A DNA stretch of 64,000 nucleotides. Origin: Absidia repens. Taxonomy: Eukaryota; Mucoromycota; Mucoromycetes; Mucorales; Cunninghamellaceae. The notes under the pieces were generated by a model. It was not told the DNA's origin. It searched no databases and worked only from the letters and a program-made list of their open reading frames with translations. A program made the position numbers and the translations under genes. The stretch spans positions 930,001-994,000 of the forward strand of contig MCGE01000002.1 of assembly GCA_002105175.1 (NCBI GenBank). The letters are read 5' to 3'. Below are positions 47,893-58,935 of this stretch, one piece after another. Positions within the stretch are counted from its first letter, which is position 1. Every line of letters begins with the position of its first letter.

Positions 47893-50079
47893 CTATGATC
47901 TATTTTCTTCCATCTTCAGTTGACCTACTTGACGTGTATCTTGTTTTTGTTGTTTCTTGCCATTCATTCCATCCGAATTTGACTTGTTTTTCTTTTGCCT
48001 TGATACATGTTTCTGATAATCATTGTAATCCTTTGGGTGCAAAAAGACACATTTCTTTCCAAATTCGCACGTTTTCCCATTTCTACTCAGAGGGAAAAAG
48101 ATAGTTAGCACGCATATCCATTGACCACATCTCTTTCTTCTTTCTTTCTTACCTGCATTCAATGAAAGGATGGTAGTACTTGCAATGATTGTTTGTACAC
48201 CCTGGCCAAAACGTACACCTGGATTTGTATAGCGGAATATAGGGTTGTCGTTGTTGACCAATACGCTCGATTCTAGACATGTCTTGCTTGGGTTTGTTGG
48301 TTGGGTTGGAAAACAAAGTCGTTGGGGAATGAGAGAATGTATTTGTCGATTGAACTGACGTTGTTGTTACTACATCCATCGTGGTGGCAATGGTGGGGTT
48401 CATCTGAGGCAAGATATTTTCAATGGTGAGAGATGTATCCTTGTTGGTGCACTGTCCGTTTTCTTCATTGTCAATCCCTCTAGTGGTGATGTTGTAGTCG
48501 TCGTTGTCCATACCAGTGTTGTTAGATTGCATTGTACTTGTTTCATCACATACTTGATCATCGTGCTTCACCTGAGCGTTGCAGTCATCCACCAATGTCT
48601 CAGCGACGACAGTACATGATTCCTCCACCAAGCATGTGTTGATTTTCTTGACATCATCGGTCTTCACCACAGTATCCATACATTTTTGTTCTTCTTTCTC
48701 GGAGTCCAAACCAATCGTCACAGATCTTGTTGTCGTTGTCATAATCACCTCAGTTTCGCTGACATCTAGTGCCCCAGTATGTGTCGTCGACGTCAATTCG
48801 GCGGTGTTCATATCTTGATCACATGCTACAACACCGGAGTTTTCCATGACGGTTGATGCAGGCGCTTCCGTGGCGATGACGGGCTCGGTTGTTGTGCTAG
48901 GGATTTCGGCTGCGACCTCCTCTACGGTAACTGATTCGGTAGTTGGTGCATCAATTGAAGGGTTGTCATTGTGCTCGCCGTCGTCGAGCCGCTGTGACGC
49001 CAAATCCATAGTTGCCTCTTCATCACTAGGTTGAGTAGGTTCCGTTACTGTGTCCTTCATCGTATCCACCAGTTCAGTAACATTGTTGCCTTCGTCAACA
49101 GGAGGAGCAGGAGTGGTATAGTCATTGGTATCCACCACGAGAACGGTCCTTGATTGATGTTCTTCATCTTCCCCAACAATATTGTCGGCATCCGCATCAG
49201 TAGCGTCCTTCTTCGTCGCACCACTTTCAGGAATCACCGCCGGGTTACACACAGAGACATCGTTCGTGTTCTTCACGTCAAGTTGATCAGTTTCCGCATC
49301 GTCAAGATTTTCAGTCACAGATTGAAGGGCAGTTTGTTGTGTATCAGCTAATGGGTCCATGGATCTAACTGGCGCATGTTCATCAGCAGAATCGGTGGAG
49401 AGAGTATTGCTTGTTGGGATGTGTCGGTCGATAGGTTGGTCATCCTTCGGACTACACGCCATTTTGTTGTCGGATTCATCCTCTTGTTTGTCTTGTTCTG
49501 TGCCTTGAGACTTGTTCTGTGATGCATTGTTGGTTGTTGGCTTCACGTCCATGGTTCTGGTCTTTTCGTCCACTAAATCGGCATTATCATCCATCGCCGC
49601 ATGCTGTTCCTTGGTAGAAAGATGTTCAGCAGTACCAACAGCAGTAGCGTCAGAATCCGTTGTGGTGCTAGAGGCGTCAGAAAGGAAGTCAGGCACAAAC
49701 TTGTCATGTTCATCATGGTCATCGCTAGAAGGACCAGTTGAGCTATTGTCTAAAGGATTCAGGAGAGCTTGGTCAAGCATACTTCGGTCAACTGTTGAGG
49801 GCGAGACCTGGTCGTTGATACCCCGTTGCTTCTGACACACAGTGGAGTTGTTGATAGATCTAGTTGTATTGTTCACCTTATGGTTGGCAGGAGCATTGAC
49901 TAAAAGAAAGAGTGAGTGCCCGAAATAGAAAGGAGGAAGATCAAGAAAACATTGGTCTTACCTTTAGAGAAGAGATAGCACAAAGATATAACAATCACTG
50001 CAAGTAATACCACTAGTTCAATTGGTCCCAATGATAAAACTTCAAACGCTTCCATTGCCGAATTCAAAACAGAGTCCAT
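47893..50079 (-). CDS. Membrane-anchored protein with Nab2-type CCCH zinc fingers (684 aa)
   Basis: Exons on the minus strand: 50079-49962, 49899-48153 and 48082-47893 (2055 nt, in frame). The N-terminus has one strong membrane helix, PIELVVLLAVIVISLCYLF (about residues 20-38). A very long low-complexity region (about 45-590) follows, rich in Thr, Asp, Glu and Val, almost certainly disordered and strongly acidic. At the C-terminus are two CCCH fingers, CTFWPGCTNNHCKYYH (C-x5-C-x4-C-x3-H, about 601-616) and CRNGKTCEFGKKCVFLH (C-x5-C-x5-C-x3-H, about 621-637), the spacing of Nab2/ZC3H14-type poly(A)-binding fingers. A basic Lys/Gln-rich tail ends the protein. The combination suggests a tail that binds RNA while the N-terminus sits in a membrane, perhaps ER or nuclear envelope. 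That role is inference, and I know of no named protein with this layout. Confidence 0.88.
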
Positions 50080-50476
50080 ATCTCAATAAAATAAAAATAA
50101 AATAAAAAAAGGAGGAAGAGGGTTACCAAAGGTTATTTTTTTTTTGACCTTTTTTAAAAAACAAAAGGTTTAATCGCCGCCAGCAAAAATCAAAAGAAAG
50201 AGGGGTATTCCAAGCCCAACTGTCAGAGAATACCATGCCATGATCTAAACATGACTTTTTCAAATAAGAGGGTTTATATGTTTATATTTTTTAAACACTA
50301 AACTACATGTCACATAAAGAGAAAGAATAGAAGGAACTCATAGGGTGTCTACTTTAGCACTGCAGGAACGCAAGAAAATCCGGAGTTTGAACTTGGAGCT
50401 CGCCGCCCATTTGGAATAAAATGATTTTTTTTTCCTAATCTTTCTGCCCTCCTTCTCATTAAAACAATCTTACATT
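50080..50476. promoter_or_regulatory. Divergent promoter region, CCCH protein / RPS23
   Basis: 397 bp between divergent starts. It contains short T- and A-runs (50137-50160) and a CT-rich tract (50428-50460) right before the RPS23 ATG, typical of highly expressed fungal ribosomal-protein genes. No specific factor site is claimed. Confidence 0.4.
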
Positions 50477-51379
50477 ATGGGTAAGTTGGAACGATTTGGA
50501 TAAAACGATGTTATTGCATTGCATCTACTGTCATGATACCGATATTTGGACAAGCTGACGATATAAAACGAAAGGATGGATGGATGGATGGATGGATGGA
50601 TGGATGCATGGATATGGGATGTGGTATCTTACAAACAACTAGACAGTGGCGCCATCATTATTGTTACTATGAACCACTTTTCAAGAGCAGCAACTTTTCC
50701 GGTCCTTCACCTCCCTCGAATTATCAACAATACGGTCATGACAGTAGATTCGCATATATTTATGAAAAAACAGTAGCACCAGCAACAACAGCAATAGCAA
50801 TAGCGGCAGTACCGATTAGTAGTTTGACTTTTATTAACGTGCTCTTCTATTATATTACTAGGTCAACCTTCCGGTTTGAATGCCGCTCGTAAGTTGCGCA
50901 ACACTCGTCGTGAACAACGATGGGCTGACAAGCAATACAAGAAGCGTGCCTTGGGTACTGCTTTCCGCTCCAACCCCTTCGGTGGTGCTTCTCACGCTAA
51001 GGGTATTGTCCTCGAAAAGATGTAAGTTGAAAGGGATGGGTGACCACAACGGGGATGTATGAATACTCATTATGACAACAACTGATGGTTCTTTTTCTTC
51101 TTTTTGTATAGTGGTGTCGAAGCCAAACAACCTAACTCCGCCATTCGTAAGTGTGTCCGTGTCCAATTGATCAAGAACGGTAAGAAGGTGACTGCTTTCG
51201 TGCCCAACGATGGTTGTTTGAACTACGTTGACGAAAACGACGAAGTTTTGATTGCCGGTTTCGGTCGTAAGGGTCGCGCTATTGGTGATATTCCTGGTGT
51301 CCGTTTCAAGGTCGTCAAGGTTGCTGGTGTTGCCCTCATTGCCTTGTACAAGGAAAAGAAGGAAAAGCCTAGATCTTAG
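50477..51379 (+). CDS. RPS23: 40S ribosomal protein uS12 (RPS23)
   Basis: Decoding-centre protein of the small ribosomal subunit. Three exons: 50477-50480 (only ATG G), 50862-51021 and 51112-51379, giving 143 aa, the normal length. The sequence starts [14 protein letters not shown], where most eukaryotes have MGKPRGL. It then follows the family closely: [57 protein letters not shown]. The KQPNSA loop carries the proline that is hydroxylated in many eukaryotes. The C-terminus is [17 protein letters not shown]. The first intron is long for this window (381 nt) and contains a (GGAT)n repeat. Codon use is strongly biased (CGT, AAG, GGT, TTG), as expected of a highly expressed gene. Confidence 0.98.
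50574..50605 (+). repeat. (GGAT)n microsatellite in the RPS23 first intron
   Basis: About seven consecutive GGAT units, followed by GCATGGATATGGGATG, lie within the 381-nt first intron of RPS23. Confidence 0.85.
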
Positions 51380-51892
51380 ATTTATAGTCATTTTATTATT
51401 TATTGTTATCAAATAAAAGTACTCTCTATCTTGGTTTTTTATTATTTTGTTATTATATTGATTTTATGAAATGAGCTGGGTTCAGATGATATTTGATGGT
51501 GATGTATGGCATGATATCTATATTTTTGCTGAATCGTTGATTGTATGAGGGCAATAACATGGGTCGTTTTTAATGAAGTGGTGTGTGAGTCGACATTACA
51601 AAATAATTGATGAAATGGTGACATGGGATAAAAAAATAGAGTCTAAGTATTAACTGACTGTTCATATTGGAAATTAGAGGTTCCGTGAAAAAATTCAGCA
51701 GGGACACAGTAACAATTTCAACGGGAAAGCGAAATTACATCGTTATTGTGGGAAGTATTGTTATTCTGATGTATGTATCCATGCTATATCTATCAAGACA
51801 GTGTATTTTCGAGCCTTTTGTTGTTTGTTTGCCATCGAAATGGAAAGGGTTACCTGGGCAATGATCAGAACCGTAGTTCAGCGAGAGGTCAA
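51380..51892. other. Intergenic, 3' side of RPS23
   Basis: AAATAAAAG poly(A) signal at about 51410-51418, then AT-rich DNA up to repeat copy F. No gene is seen. Confidence 0.5.
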
Positions 51893-52490
51893 AAACACAT
51901 TTCAAAGCCCGCCCACGTGAAGCTTTTATTTACCCCATTTTACTCTTCCGCTCTCTTTCTTTTTTCTTCATTTCTTCTTCATCATTATGACTTCTATGGG
52001 TCATGTCAATCTTAAGTTACTGTCAGGACTAGTTTAAAAGGGTTTTCAGCTCAGGAATTACTAGATGCACGGGGAAACTCTTTCATTTTGAAATCAAGTT
52101 TTTGGACCACCTTTAGTTGGGCCTTGTGGAGCGTCCATTAGTTTAGTTTAATGTTATTTTTCCATAATTTGTATCTATATTTGAATAAAATTGTCTCTTT
52201 TTACTTGTTTCTATAAAAACTGTCACAATGTCTCTTTCATGTCTTGTACAATAGATTCCTTTTTTTTTTCTACCGTCGCTCGTTTTGATTAGTGATGACT
52301 GTTGTTGTGCTTCAACAAAAGGTATACCTTTACTATTTTTCATGCTTTGTACAATACAGTATAATAGACCCCTTTTTACATTTATTCCGTTACTCTAATA
52401 GTAACCATTCCGCAGATCTCCCGTCCGCCTCCCTCATGCTAAAGTTCCAGCGAAGGTTTTGCAGTTCTAAATCACTTGAAATGAAACGTG
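51893..52490 (+). repeat. Dispersed CACGTG repeat family, copy F
   Basis: The box CCCGCCCACGTG is at 51908-51919, followed by a CT-rich tract. The core GTCAGGACTAGTTTAAAAGG...AGATGCACGG lies at about 52022-52075, and TGAATAAAATTGTC is at about 52182-52195. The GTACAATAGATTCC and GATTAGTGATGACTGTTGTTGTGCTTCAACAAA blocks follow. The leader ATGGGTCATGTCAATCTTAA (51996-52015) matches copy G, where it reads ATGGGCCATGTCGATCTGAA. F and G therefore form a subfamily distinct from A and E. Confidence 0.85.
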
Positions 52491-53349
52491 GCCACATTCC
52501 TTACCATTCATATGAGTCGACCTAGTCCATACCGCCAGCGTTAAACTTACAACAACAGCAACCTTGAAAATTACAGCTCACACACTAACACTCCCTCACC
52601 ACACCATGTTTATGACCAAACGCAAATATGATATATATGTTTCAACTTGGGCGTTGCGGCCCTTCAAATTTATTCGAGACGCTCCTTTAGGGACTTCCAT
52701 GAGACCCTTAGCATATATTATCGATTTAGGTGCTTGGCTTGGCTCATCTCATCAAGGAATATAAATAAATAAACAAATGCATTACACGATACTTCGATGT
52801 ACATGTTTGGCGTGTTTGCCTAGTTATATTATAATTTGGTGTTAGCTTATATATTGTTATTAGTACAGTAGCTTAGCCGTTTATTAGTATCGTTGATTAT
52901 TATTTACACAATTATGCTTGATGCTGAAATAAAGCGTTGTTTTTTTATGGCACCTATTGTGATGATGATTTACTAAATGCAGTACATGTATCAAATTTTC
53001 TCATGAACGTGACGTTGCTCATATTATTTTTAATGGTGATGATCATGATGTACAACCGTTAATGGTTTAAGCACTCCGTTGATTACTTAGCAAAAAAAAA
53101 AAAAAAAAAAAAAAAGCTTTCTAGAGAGTTCTACATGATGGTGTCCCCTATTTGATTTGAACTTTTCTGTATATGGATGTACAATCCTGCCAAAAATTAA
53201 AAATGAATGTCCGCAATAAGGTTTGATTTGTCAGCTAATGAAGGCGATGTCGTAGCCTTGCGTGTGTTGGCGTAATTATATAAAAAGGGCAATTTTCGTT
53301 ACCACTTTTTTTTTTTATTCATTAAAATCAAACTACTTTTCAAACAGAA
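52491..53349. other. Intergenic upstream of the glutathione transferase
   Basis: AT-rich DNA with an A24 run near 53092-53115 and a TATA box (listed separately). The 66-aa open frame at 52564 has no recognisable features. Confidence 0.5.
53277..53286 (+). promoter_or_regulatory. TATA box of the glutathione transferase gene
   Basis: TATATAAAAA lies 64 nt upstream of the ATG at 53350, followed by a T9 tract and an A-rich leader. This is the clearest core promoter in the window. Confidence 0.65.
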
Positions 53350-53981
53350 ATGACTTTTACCACTGCTACTCTTCACTACTTTGACATCGAGGGTTTTCCC
53401 TGTAAGTTGTTGTATTAAAAAGAAAAAGATAGACCATCACGGCTTTTGGCTAACTTTTTCTCTAAATTGACAGCTACTGCAGCCTTGGGTGAAAATCTCA
53501 ACTTGTTTTTGAAGGATGCTGGCATCGACTTCACTTATATTCGCCACAAGCACGATGAATGGCCTGCTATGAAAGAAGATTTGACCAAGAATAAGAATGT
53601 CCCTCATGCTACCATGCCGTTTGTCGAAGTCAATGGCAAGGTTTTCAATAAAACTGCTCCCACTTTGCGCTATTTGAGCAAACAATTAGGTATGATATCA
53701 CCACCAACACCACCAAAAAAAAAAAAAAAAAAAAAAAAATAGTAATCGGGGATTCAAATAGGCAAGTACAATGGTGACAACGATGAAGAAAGCTACCGTC
53801 TTGATACTGTTGCCGATGTTACCCGTGATCACTTCGGCTCTTACGCTCCTCTTTTCAAATCCACTGATGAAGAGAAAATCAAGGAACACTTTGAAAAAGA
53901 CACCAAGAAATATTTAGCTGCTTATAACAACATTTACGCCCAAACTGAAGGTCCATTCATCTTGGGTGAAAAGGTAATTCT

Positions 53982-54025
<44 letters not shown>

Positions 54026-54295
54026 GGAGCTGTTTGACGATGGTACTAACTGACCTCCTCCCATTTATAGATCTCTTATGCTGATTTCCTTGTTTATCAT
54101 AACATCGACGATGACAGAAACGCTTGGAAGCATACCGATTTGTTGGAAAAGGTAAACCATACGTTATAATACTAAGAAAAAGGAATAGATATTAATCGCT
54201 TTTTTTAATAGGAATACCCTCATGTTGCCAAATTTGGCAAAGCCTTTACTCAACGTCCCAATCTTGTTAACTATTTTGCTTCCTTGAAGAACTAA
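53350..54295 (+). CDS. Glutathione S-transferase (sigma/alpha-like, soluble)
   Basis: Cytosolic thioredoxin-fold GST, conjugating glutathione to electrophiles or acting as a peroxidase or isomerase. Five exons: 53350-53401, 53474-53689, 53762-53973, 54071-54151 and 54212-54295, giving 214 aa with exact phase. The N-terminal thioredoxin-fold half begins TTATLHYFDIEGFPSTAALGENLNLFLKDAGIDF, with Tyr near residue 8 as the likely catalytic tyrosine. The glutathione-site turn MPFVEVNGKVFNKTAPTLRYLSKQLG contains the cis-Pro after the M and a T-A-P in place of the usual Q-S. The C-terminal helical half has GPFILGEKISYADFLVYHNIDDD, the conserved GDKLTxAD-type N-capping box. It ends YPHVAKFGKAFTQRPNLVNYFASLKN, the family's P-x-x-R-P ending. 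Introns carry long A and T runs (A23 at 53716-53738, T33 near 53991-54023). Confidence 0.93.
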
Positions 54296-55864
54296 AGTTA
54301 AATCAAATTTCATTTTAATAAAGTACAATGTTTTTGTTTCCTTTTATTACAATCAACCCCTCTTCTCCTTTCTGAATACGTTAGCTACAGATGGGATTTA
54401 TATTAGCTGACAAGGTTATCGCATTCCAGTGGGATTCGGGTGGCGCGGTCCTTCTGAGGCGCCGAACTATATTGCTCGACGTATCGTCGCACCATGGATC
54501 CGGACACTTACAAAATCACTCTCAATCAACCGAAAAGAACTTCGTTTGTAGTTGTACATAGAGCACTCTCATTATACGTGGATGACTTTATCACATTTCA
54601 GAGGTAGAAATTATTATGGCGCCCACTTCTTATTTTAACAAAGACCATTTTATTATCACCCATACATATACTTTTGCTTTTGTTTGATTTTTATTGCTTG
54701 GGAGGTTGAAGAATGGCTTTTTGGAATACTGTTTATGGTGGCCTACATGACAATCTTTATCTGGCTGCTAAAAAATGCCCCGACCAAAAAGCGGGATTTC
54801 AATTGAATTTTTAAAGGTTACGCTTTCTATTGTTTCTTCCTTCCTGCCCCCTTTGATGTCCTCTGAGGGTCTGGTGATCATGGAGCGAGAGTTTTTTTTA
54901 TTAGATTTAGATGGTCGCGAAAGGAACATGACAAAGTACATGATGAAACCCTTTCATTTTGGATCTCGGATTTAGTACATTCCTTCAAATTGTTTTGTGA
55001 AATGGTATGGTCTATTTGGTTGCTTGAATTTATTTATGGATGAACCTGACTAGTCGGCAACATGCTTTTGGTGTGGAATAATGATACGACGATGGGCTCG
55101 AGCTGTCTTTCTGCTATTATGGCTTTGGATTGAGTATCTTACTTTTTGCTAGGTTATACTCTGTTTGAAACAACTTGTTGGTTTAGCTCATTATGGTTAA
55201 TATGGCACCCCATAGATTAGATATAGTAATGATAGTTTTATTAGTATGTAGAATAAACTATTATATTGAAATAAAATATTATTGTTTTACTACTCTTTAC
55301 TTTTTGTCTGCACGCATTTATATTGCTTCTAATGCAATGTACGCGAACTCCGTCACTTTTTTTTTTGTTACTCTTCTAAAAAGAAGTTCGAGACGTTAAC
55401 AAAAGTACTGGCTCTGATTCCTAAAAAGAGAACAGCTACTATGACTGGTCTGAAAAGAAAAGGTGCTAAATTAAATAATTATTAAAATTGAGAAAATTGG
55501 ACCCTGAAAAGTGTTGGTTATGATGGAAGCTAAAGGGCGTCGGCTGTGATGGACACTGAGAACTATAGGCATTGGTGCGTGCTAAAAGGGAAATCCACAT
55601 GTTTATAAGATTTCATTATGATCCTTTTATATATATTTTTAAAATACTGTAATTCTTTACTGAGATATAGCTCTTGGAGAACTCCCCAAGACAAATATCT
55701 TCCATCTGGAGTATACAGACAGAAATGTACTGTACGGTACTGTGCTCTAGTGGATCGTGGTCGGGGTTTGAATGGGGTCTTTTTTTTTTTGGTGCCTTTC
55801 AAAAAAAAAAAAAAAAAAACCACCCAAACAGTTTTCTCCTTCCTTACTTTTTTTCAGTATCGCC
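54296..55864. other. Intergenic, glutathione transferase to DnaJ
   Basis: About 1.6 kb without a supported gene. It contains a small fragment of the CACGTG-family core (ATGAAACCCTTTCATTTTGGAT at 54940-54961), a short tail-like stretch, and a hydrophobic 56-codon open frame at 54638-54808 that lacks a convincing start. An A17 run at 55802-55818 lies just before the DnaJ gene. Confidence 0.5.
54935..54980 (+). repeat. Core fragment of the CACGTG repeat family
   Basis: ATGATGAAACCCTTTCATTTTGGATCTCGGATTTAG matches the stretch GGGGAAACCCTTTCATTTTGGATTCAAGATTTAG of copy E over about 35 nt. No E-box is found upstream within 300 nt, so it is a relic. Confidence 0.5.
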
Positions 55865-57251
55865 ATGAGCAAAGACTATTACAGCGTTCTCGGCATCTCC
55901 AAGACAGCCAATGTTGATGAAATAAAGAAAGCGTATAAAATCCAAGGTAATGATCACAATTAGAAATCAAGTTCAAATCGCTAACAATAGCATCATATAT
56001 ATGTTTATATATATATATGCTACTCTTCTATTTTCAGCAAGGAAATGGCACCCTGATCGCAATAAGGACAACACTGTAGAGGCGAAGGAACGATTCCAGA
56101 ATGTAGGTGAAGCATTTGAAGTGTTGTCGGACGCTGACAAACGGATGAGGTATGATTTTAATGGACAACAAGGATCGACACCATATACAGCATATCCAAC
56201 ATATTCAACATATCCACCATACGCACCAAGATTTTCAACAGACGGGCCTTACAATGCATACAAATGGAGGTATACGTCAAGTACCTCAAGAACCTCAAGT
56301 ACACCAGAGGCTAAAAAATTCAAAACAAACAACTTCCGCTCTCGTACGAACAACTACCCATCCGACAATTTTGACAACTCTGGAGATAACGGCACGCGTT
56401 TTCCACCGAAGTTCCGCCCATATCCTAAGTGGTCTCGGCACAGCAGCAGCAGTGAACACAGCAACAGCAACCTCAACAGCAATAGCCGCAGCAGTGAGAC
56501 CGACACTAACACAAACACGAACACGAAGACCAACAATCAAACAACCGCCAACATTAACACCGCTTCTAACAATAACGACAATTGCGGGAACAACACCAAT
56601 GACATCAACAAGGACAATATCAACAGTAGCAACACCAGCAGCAACGTCGATAGCGATAGTATTCATGGCAGCAGCCCTCGGACAAACCATCACCCAACAT
56701 CTTCAATGCCCAACCCTGCATTACAACCAATCAAACGCAATTTATGCCTCACACTGGAGCAACTCTACACAGGAACGACCAAGCAGCTCAAGGTGACACG
56801 AAAGACTCAGCAGGGGACGAAAACTGAGAAAATACTGTCGGTTGAAATTAAACCTGGCACCAAAGACGGATTCAAGATACTTTTTCCTGGTGAAGGGGAT
56901 GAAATGGCGAATGGACAGAAACAAGACATTGAATTCACGATTGAGGAGCTGGCGCATCAATCGTACTCACGGGAAGGCGATAATTTGCATGTCACAGTGA
57001 ACGTTACTTTGGTTGAAGCTCTGATGGGATTCTCCAAGGAACTTAAAGCATTAGATCAAACGCCGATAACTTTATCATCGAATACCACCATTCAACCTGG
57101 ACAGCGGATACGAATGAATCGAAAAGGCATGCCAAACGTAGAAACTGGGCGAAGGGGCGACTTACTGGTCACGTACAATGTCATTCTCCCTTTGGATATC
57201 ACGGATAATCAAAAACAACAAATTGCTGATGTTATTGCAGGAATTCAATAG
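55865..57251 (+). CDS. Class B (type II) DnaJ/Hsp40 co-chaperone with Asn-rich linker
   Basis: J-domain protein that stimulates Hsp70 ATPase and delivers substrates. Two exons, 55865-55946 and 56038-57251, encode 431 aa. The J domain is at residues ~3-70 ([22 protein letters not shown]...[10 protein letters not shown]...[25 protein letters not shown]) and includes the HPD motif. The usual Gly/Phe-rich region is replaced by Tyr/Pro/Thr repeats (about 75-110). A long Asn/Ser/Thr-rich low-complexity linker follows (about 120-245). The C-terminal peptide-binding domain starts at about 260 ([20 protein letters not shown]) and runs to [12 protein letters not shown]. No CxxCxGxG zinc repeats are present, so it is type II (Sis1/DNAJB1-like). 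The Asn-rich linker is larger than in Sis1 and could be aggregation-prone. An A18 run lies just upstream of the ATG. Confidence 0.95.
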
Positions 57252-57730
57252 GATGTTAGTTACTCATTTTACCTCTCCCCTCTTTCTATTTCCCCCCCCC
57301 CTACCTCCCTTCCAACCACATTTTTTACATCTCATTGTAGATATACAACTATCATATTATTGCTTTTTATTACTATTATTCTACTTAGTTTTACCTACAC
57401 AAACATTGTATATGCTCAATAAAGTCTTTTTTATTTTCTTTTATTTTATTTTTATTTGATTGAATTGGGACACATACAATTTATTGTGTTTGTGGCTATA
57501 CCGTGTGAGAGTGAATGCAGATCCATGGGAATCGGGGTGGTGATGTTTTAGGATTGGGCCAATCAAAAATGATTTGCTGGGAAAAAAAATCTGTTCACAT
57601 TATCATAATGGTTGTATTATGATAATAAACCTCGACTATGTGAAGAATGAATGAACTTGTAATGAAACATGGTGTAGCAATTAAAAAGTAGAGTGGCACA
57701 TAACAGTTCGTTTAAAAAAAAAAAGGCGCG

Positions 57731-57767
<37 letters not shown>

Positions 57768-58201
57768 CACTTCCATGGAAAATGTGTTTACCCATTTGTG
57801 CGCCTTTGTTGATGCAAGATGGGAAGTTATAAAAGGCACGATTGGGTAAAATTAGGGTTAGTTCCATAGAAACCGAGGGTTGAACCTACCGCGCTAATAT
57901 ATGTTTATCGCAATGTTGTGGTTGGTTGGTTCATACAATAGTAATATTATACAACTCCGTATTCCTGCTATTCAATTTTAACTGGTCAGAAAATCAGTGA
58001 GTCAGGTTACAATCTTTGCCATTGATTACCAACTTTATTGGCGCGGGCATTTCCCCCCACTTCATTTTTTTTACCCCTCCTGCGGCGGTGTTTGAATATG
58101 TTAAGTTTGATCTACCTTTTTTGAACTTTTATAAATCTAAAGTTAAAGATGATTTTTTTCCTTTTCTCACTCTTTTTTCCATTCTCTTATATTTTTATAT
58201 C
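57252..58201. other. Intergenic upstream of the second Dal5-like transporter
   Basis: Contains a C10 run at 57292-57301, AATAAAGTC at 57419-57427 (the DnaJ poly(A) signal), an A29 run near 57738-57766, and a CT/T-rich tract directly before the transporter ATG (58150-58200). No gene is supported. Confidence 0.5.
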
Positions 58202-58903
58202 ATGTCAGATAAAATTGAAGTAGAAAAACATACCAGCGAGAAGATTGAATCCACATGGACAAGCGATGTTGAATCTAAGGGTGAAACGGACGACACATTC
58301 GTACCTCCTGATGCCGAAGAGATGCGGAAGTTGCGTTGGAAATTAGATCTACGTATTGTCCCTTGGCTGTAAGTTAAAAGCAAAGGAAGAAGAAGAAGAA
58401 GAAGAATGGAGCGTATGGGTGTGTACGCACATATGGTTGTAGAAGTGGAAGCGAGTGTGAACCAAATGGTATATTATATAACCCGGTATATTAACAAACG
58501 GCGATTTTATCTTTGTTGACTATGTATTAGGGGTGTCCTCTATCTTTGTTCCTTTTTGGATCGTGTCAATATCGGTATGCTTGAAGCCAGAAAAAAACAA
58601 AAAAAGATCTAGAATATACTAACCGATAATATATAGGTAATGCAAAGCTTGCTGGTATACAGACCGACCTTCAAGTATCTGACGATGCATACAACTGGGC
58701 CCTTTCTATTTTCTTCATTGGTTATATCATCTTTGAAATTCCTTCCAACATGATGATGAAAAAAATTGGTCCAAATAAATGGATTCCTTTGGTGATGATT
58801 GCTTGGGGCGTGACAATGTGTGCTATGGGAGCACTGACCAATACAGCAGGTCTTTTGGCAAGTCGGTTCTTTTTGGGTATCACCGGTAATTTTCTATTCC
58901 ATC

Positions 58904-58935
<32 letters not shown>

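Noticed and set aside
50481..50861. snoRNA in the RPS23 first intron
   Set aside because: No RUGAUGA/CUGA pair with closing stem and no H/ACA hinge could be identified by eye.
54638..54808. 56-codon open frame with a membrane-like stretch (WLFGILFMVAYMTIFIWLL)
   Set aside because: No plausible start codon ahead of the hydrophobic part and no joining exon found. It could be a relic but is not supportable as a gene.
57829..57900. Possible tRNA-like fold near GGGTTGAACCTACC
   Set aside because: No acceptor stem pairing and no anticodon arm could be drawn, so I do not call a tRNA.
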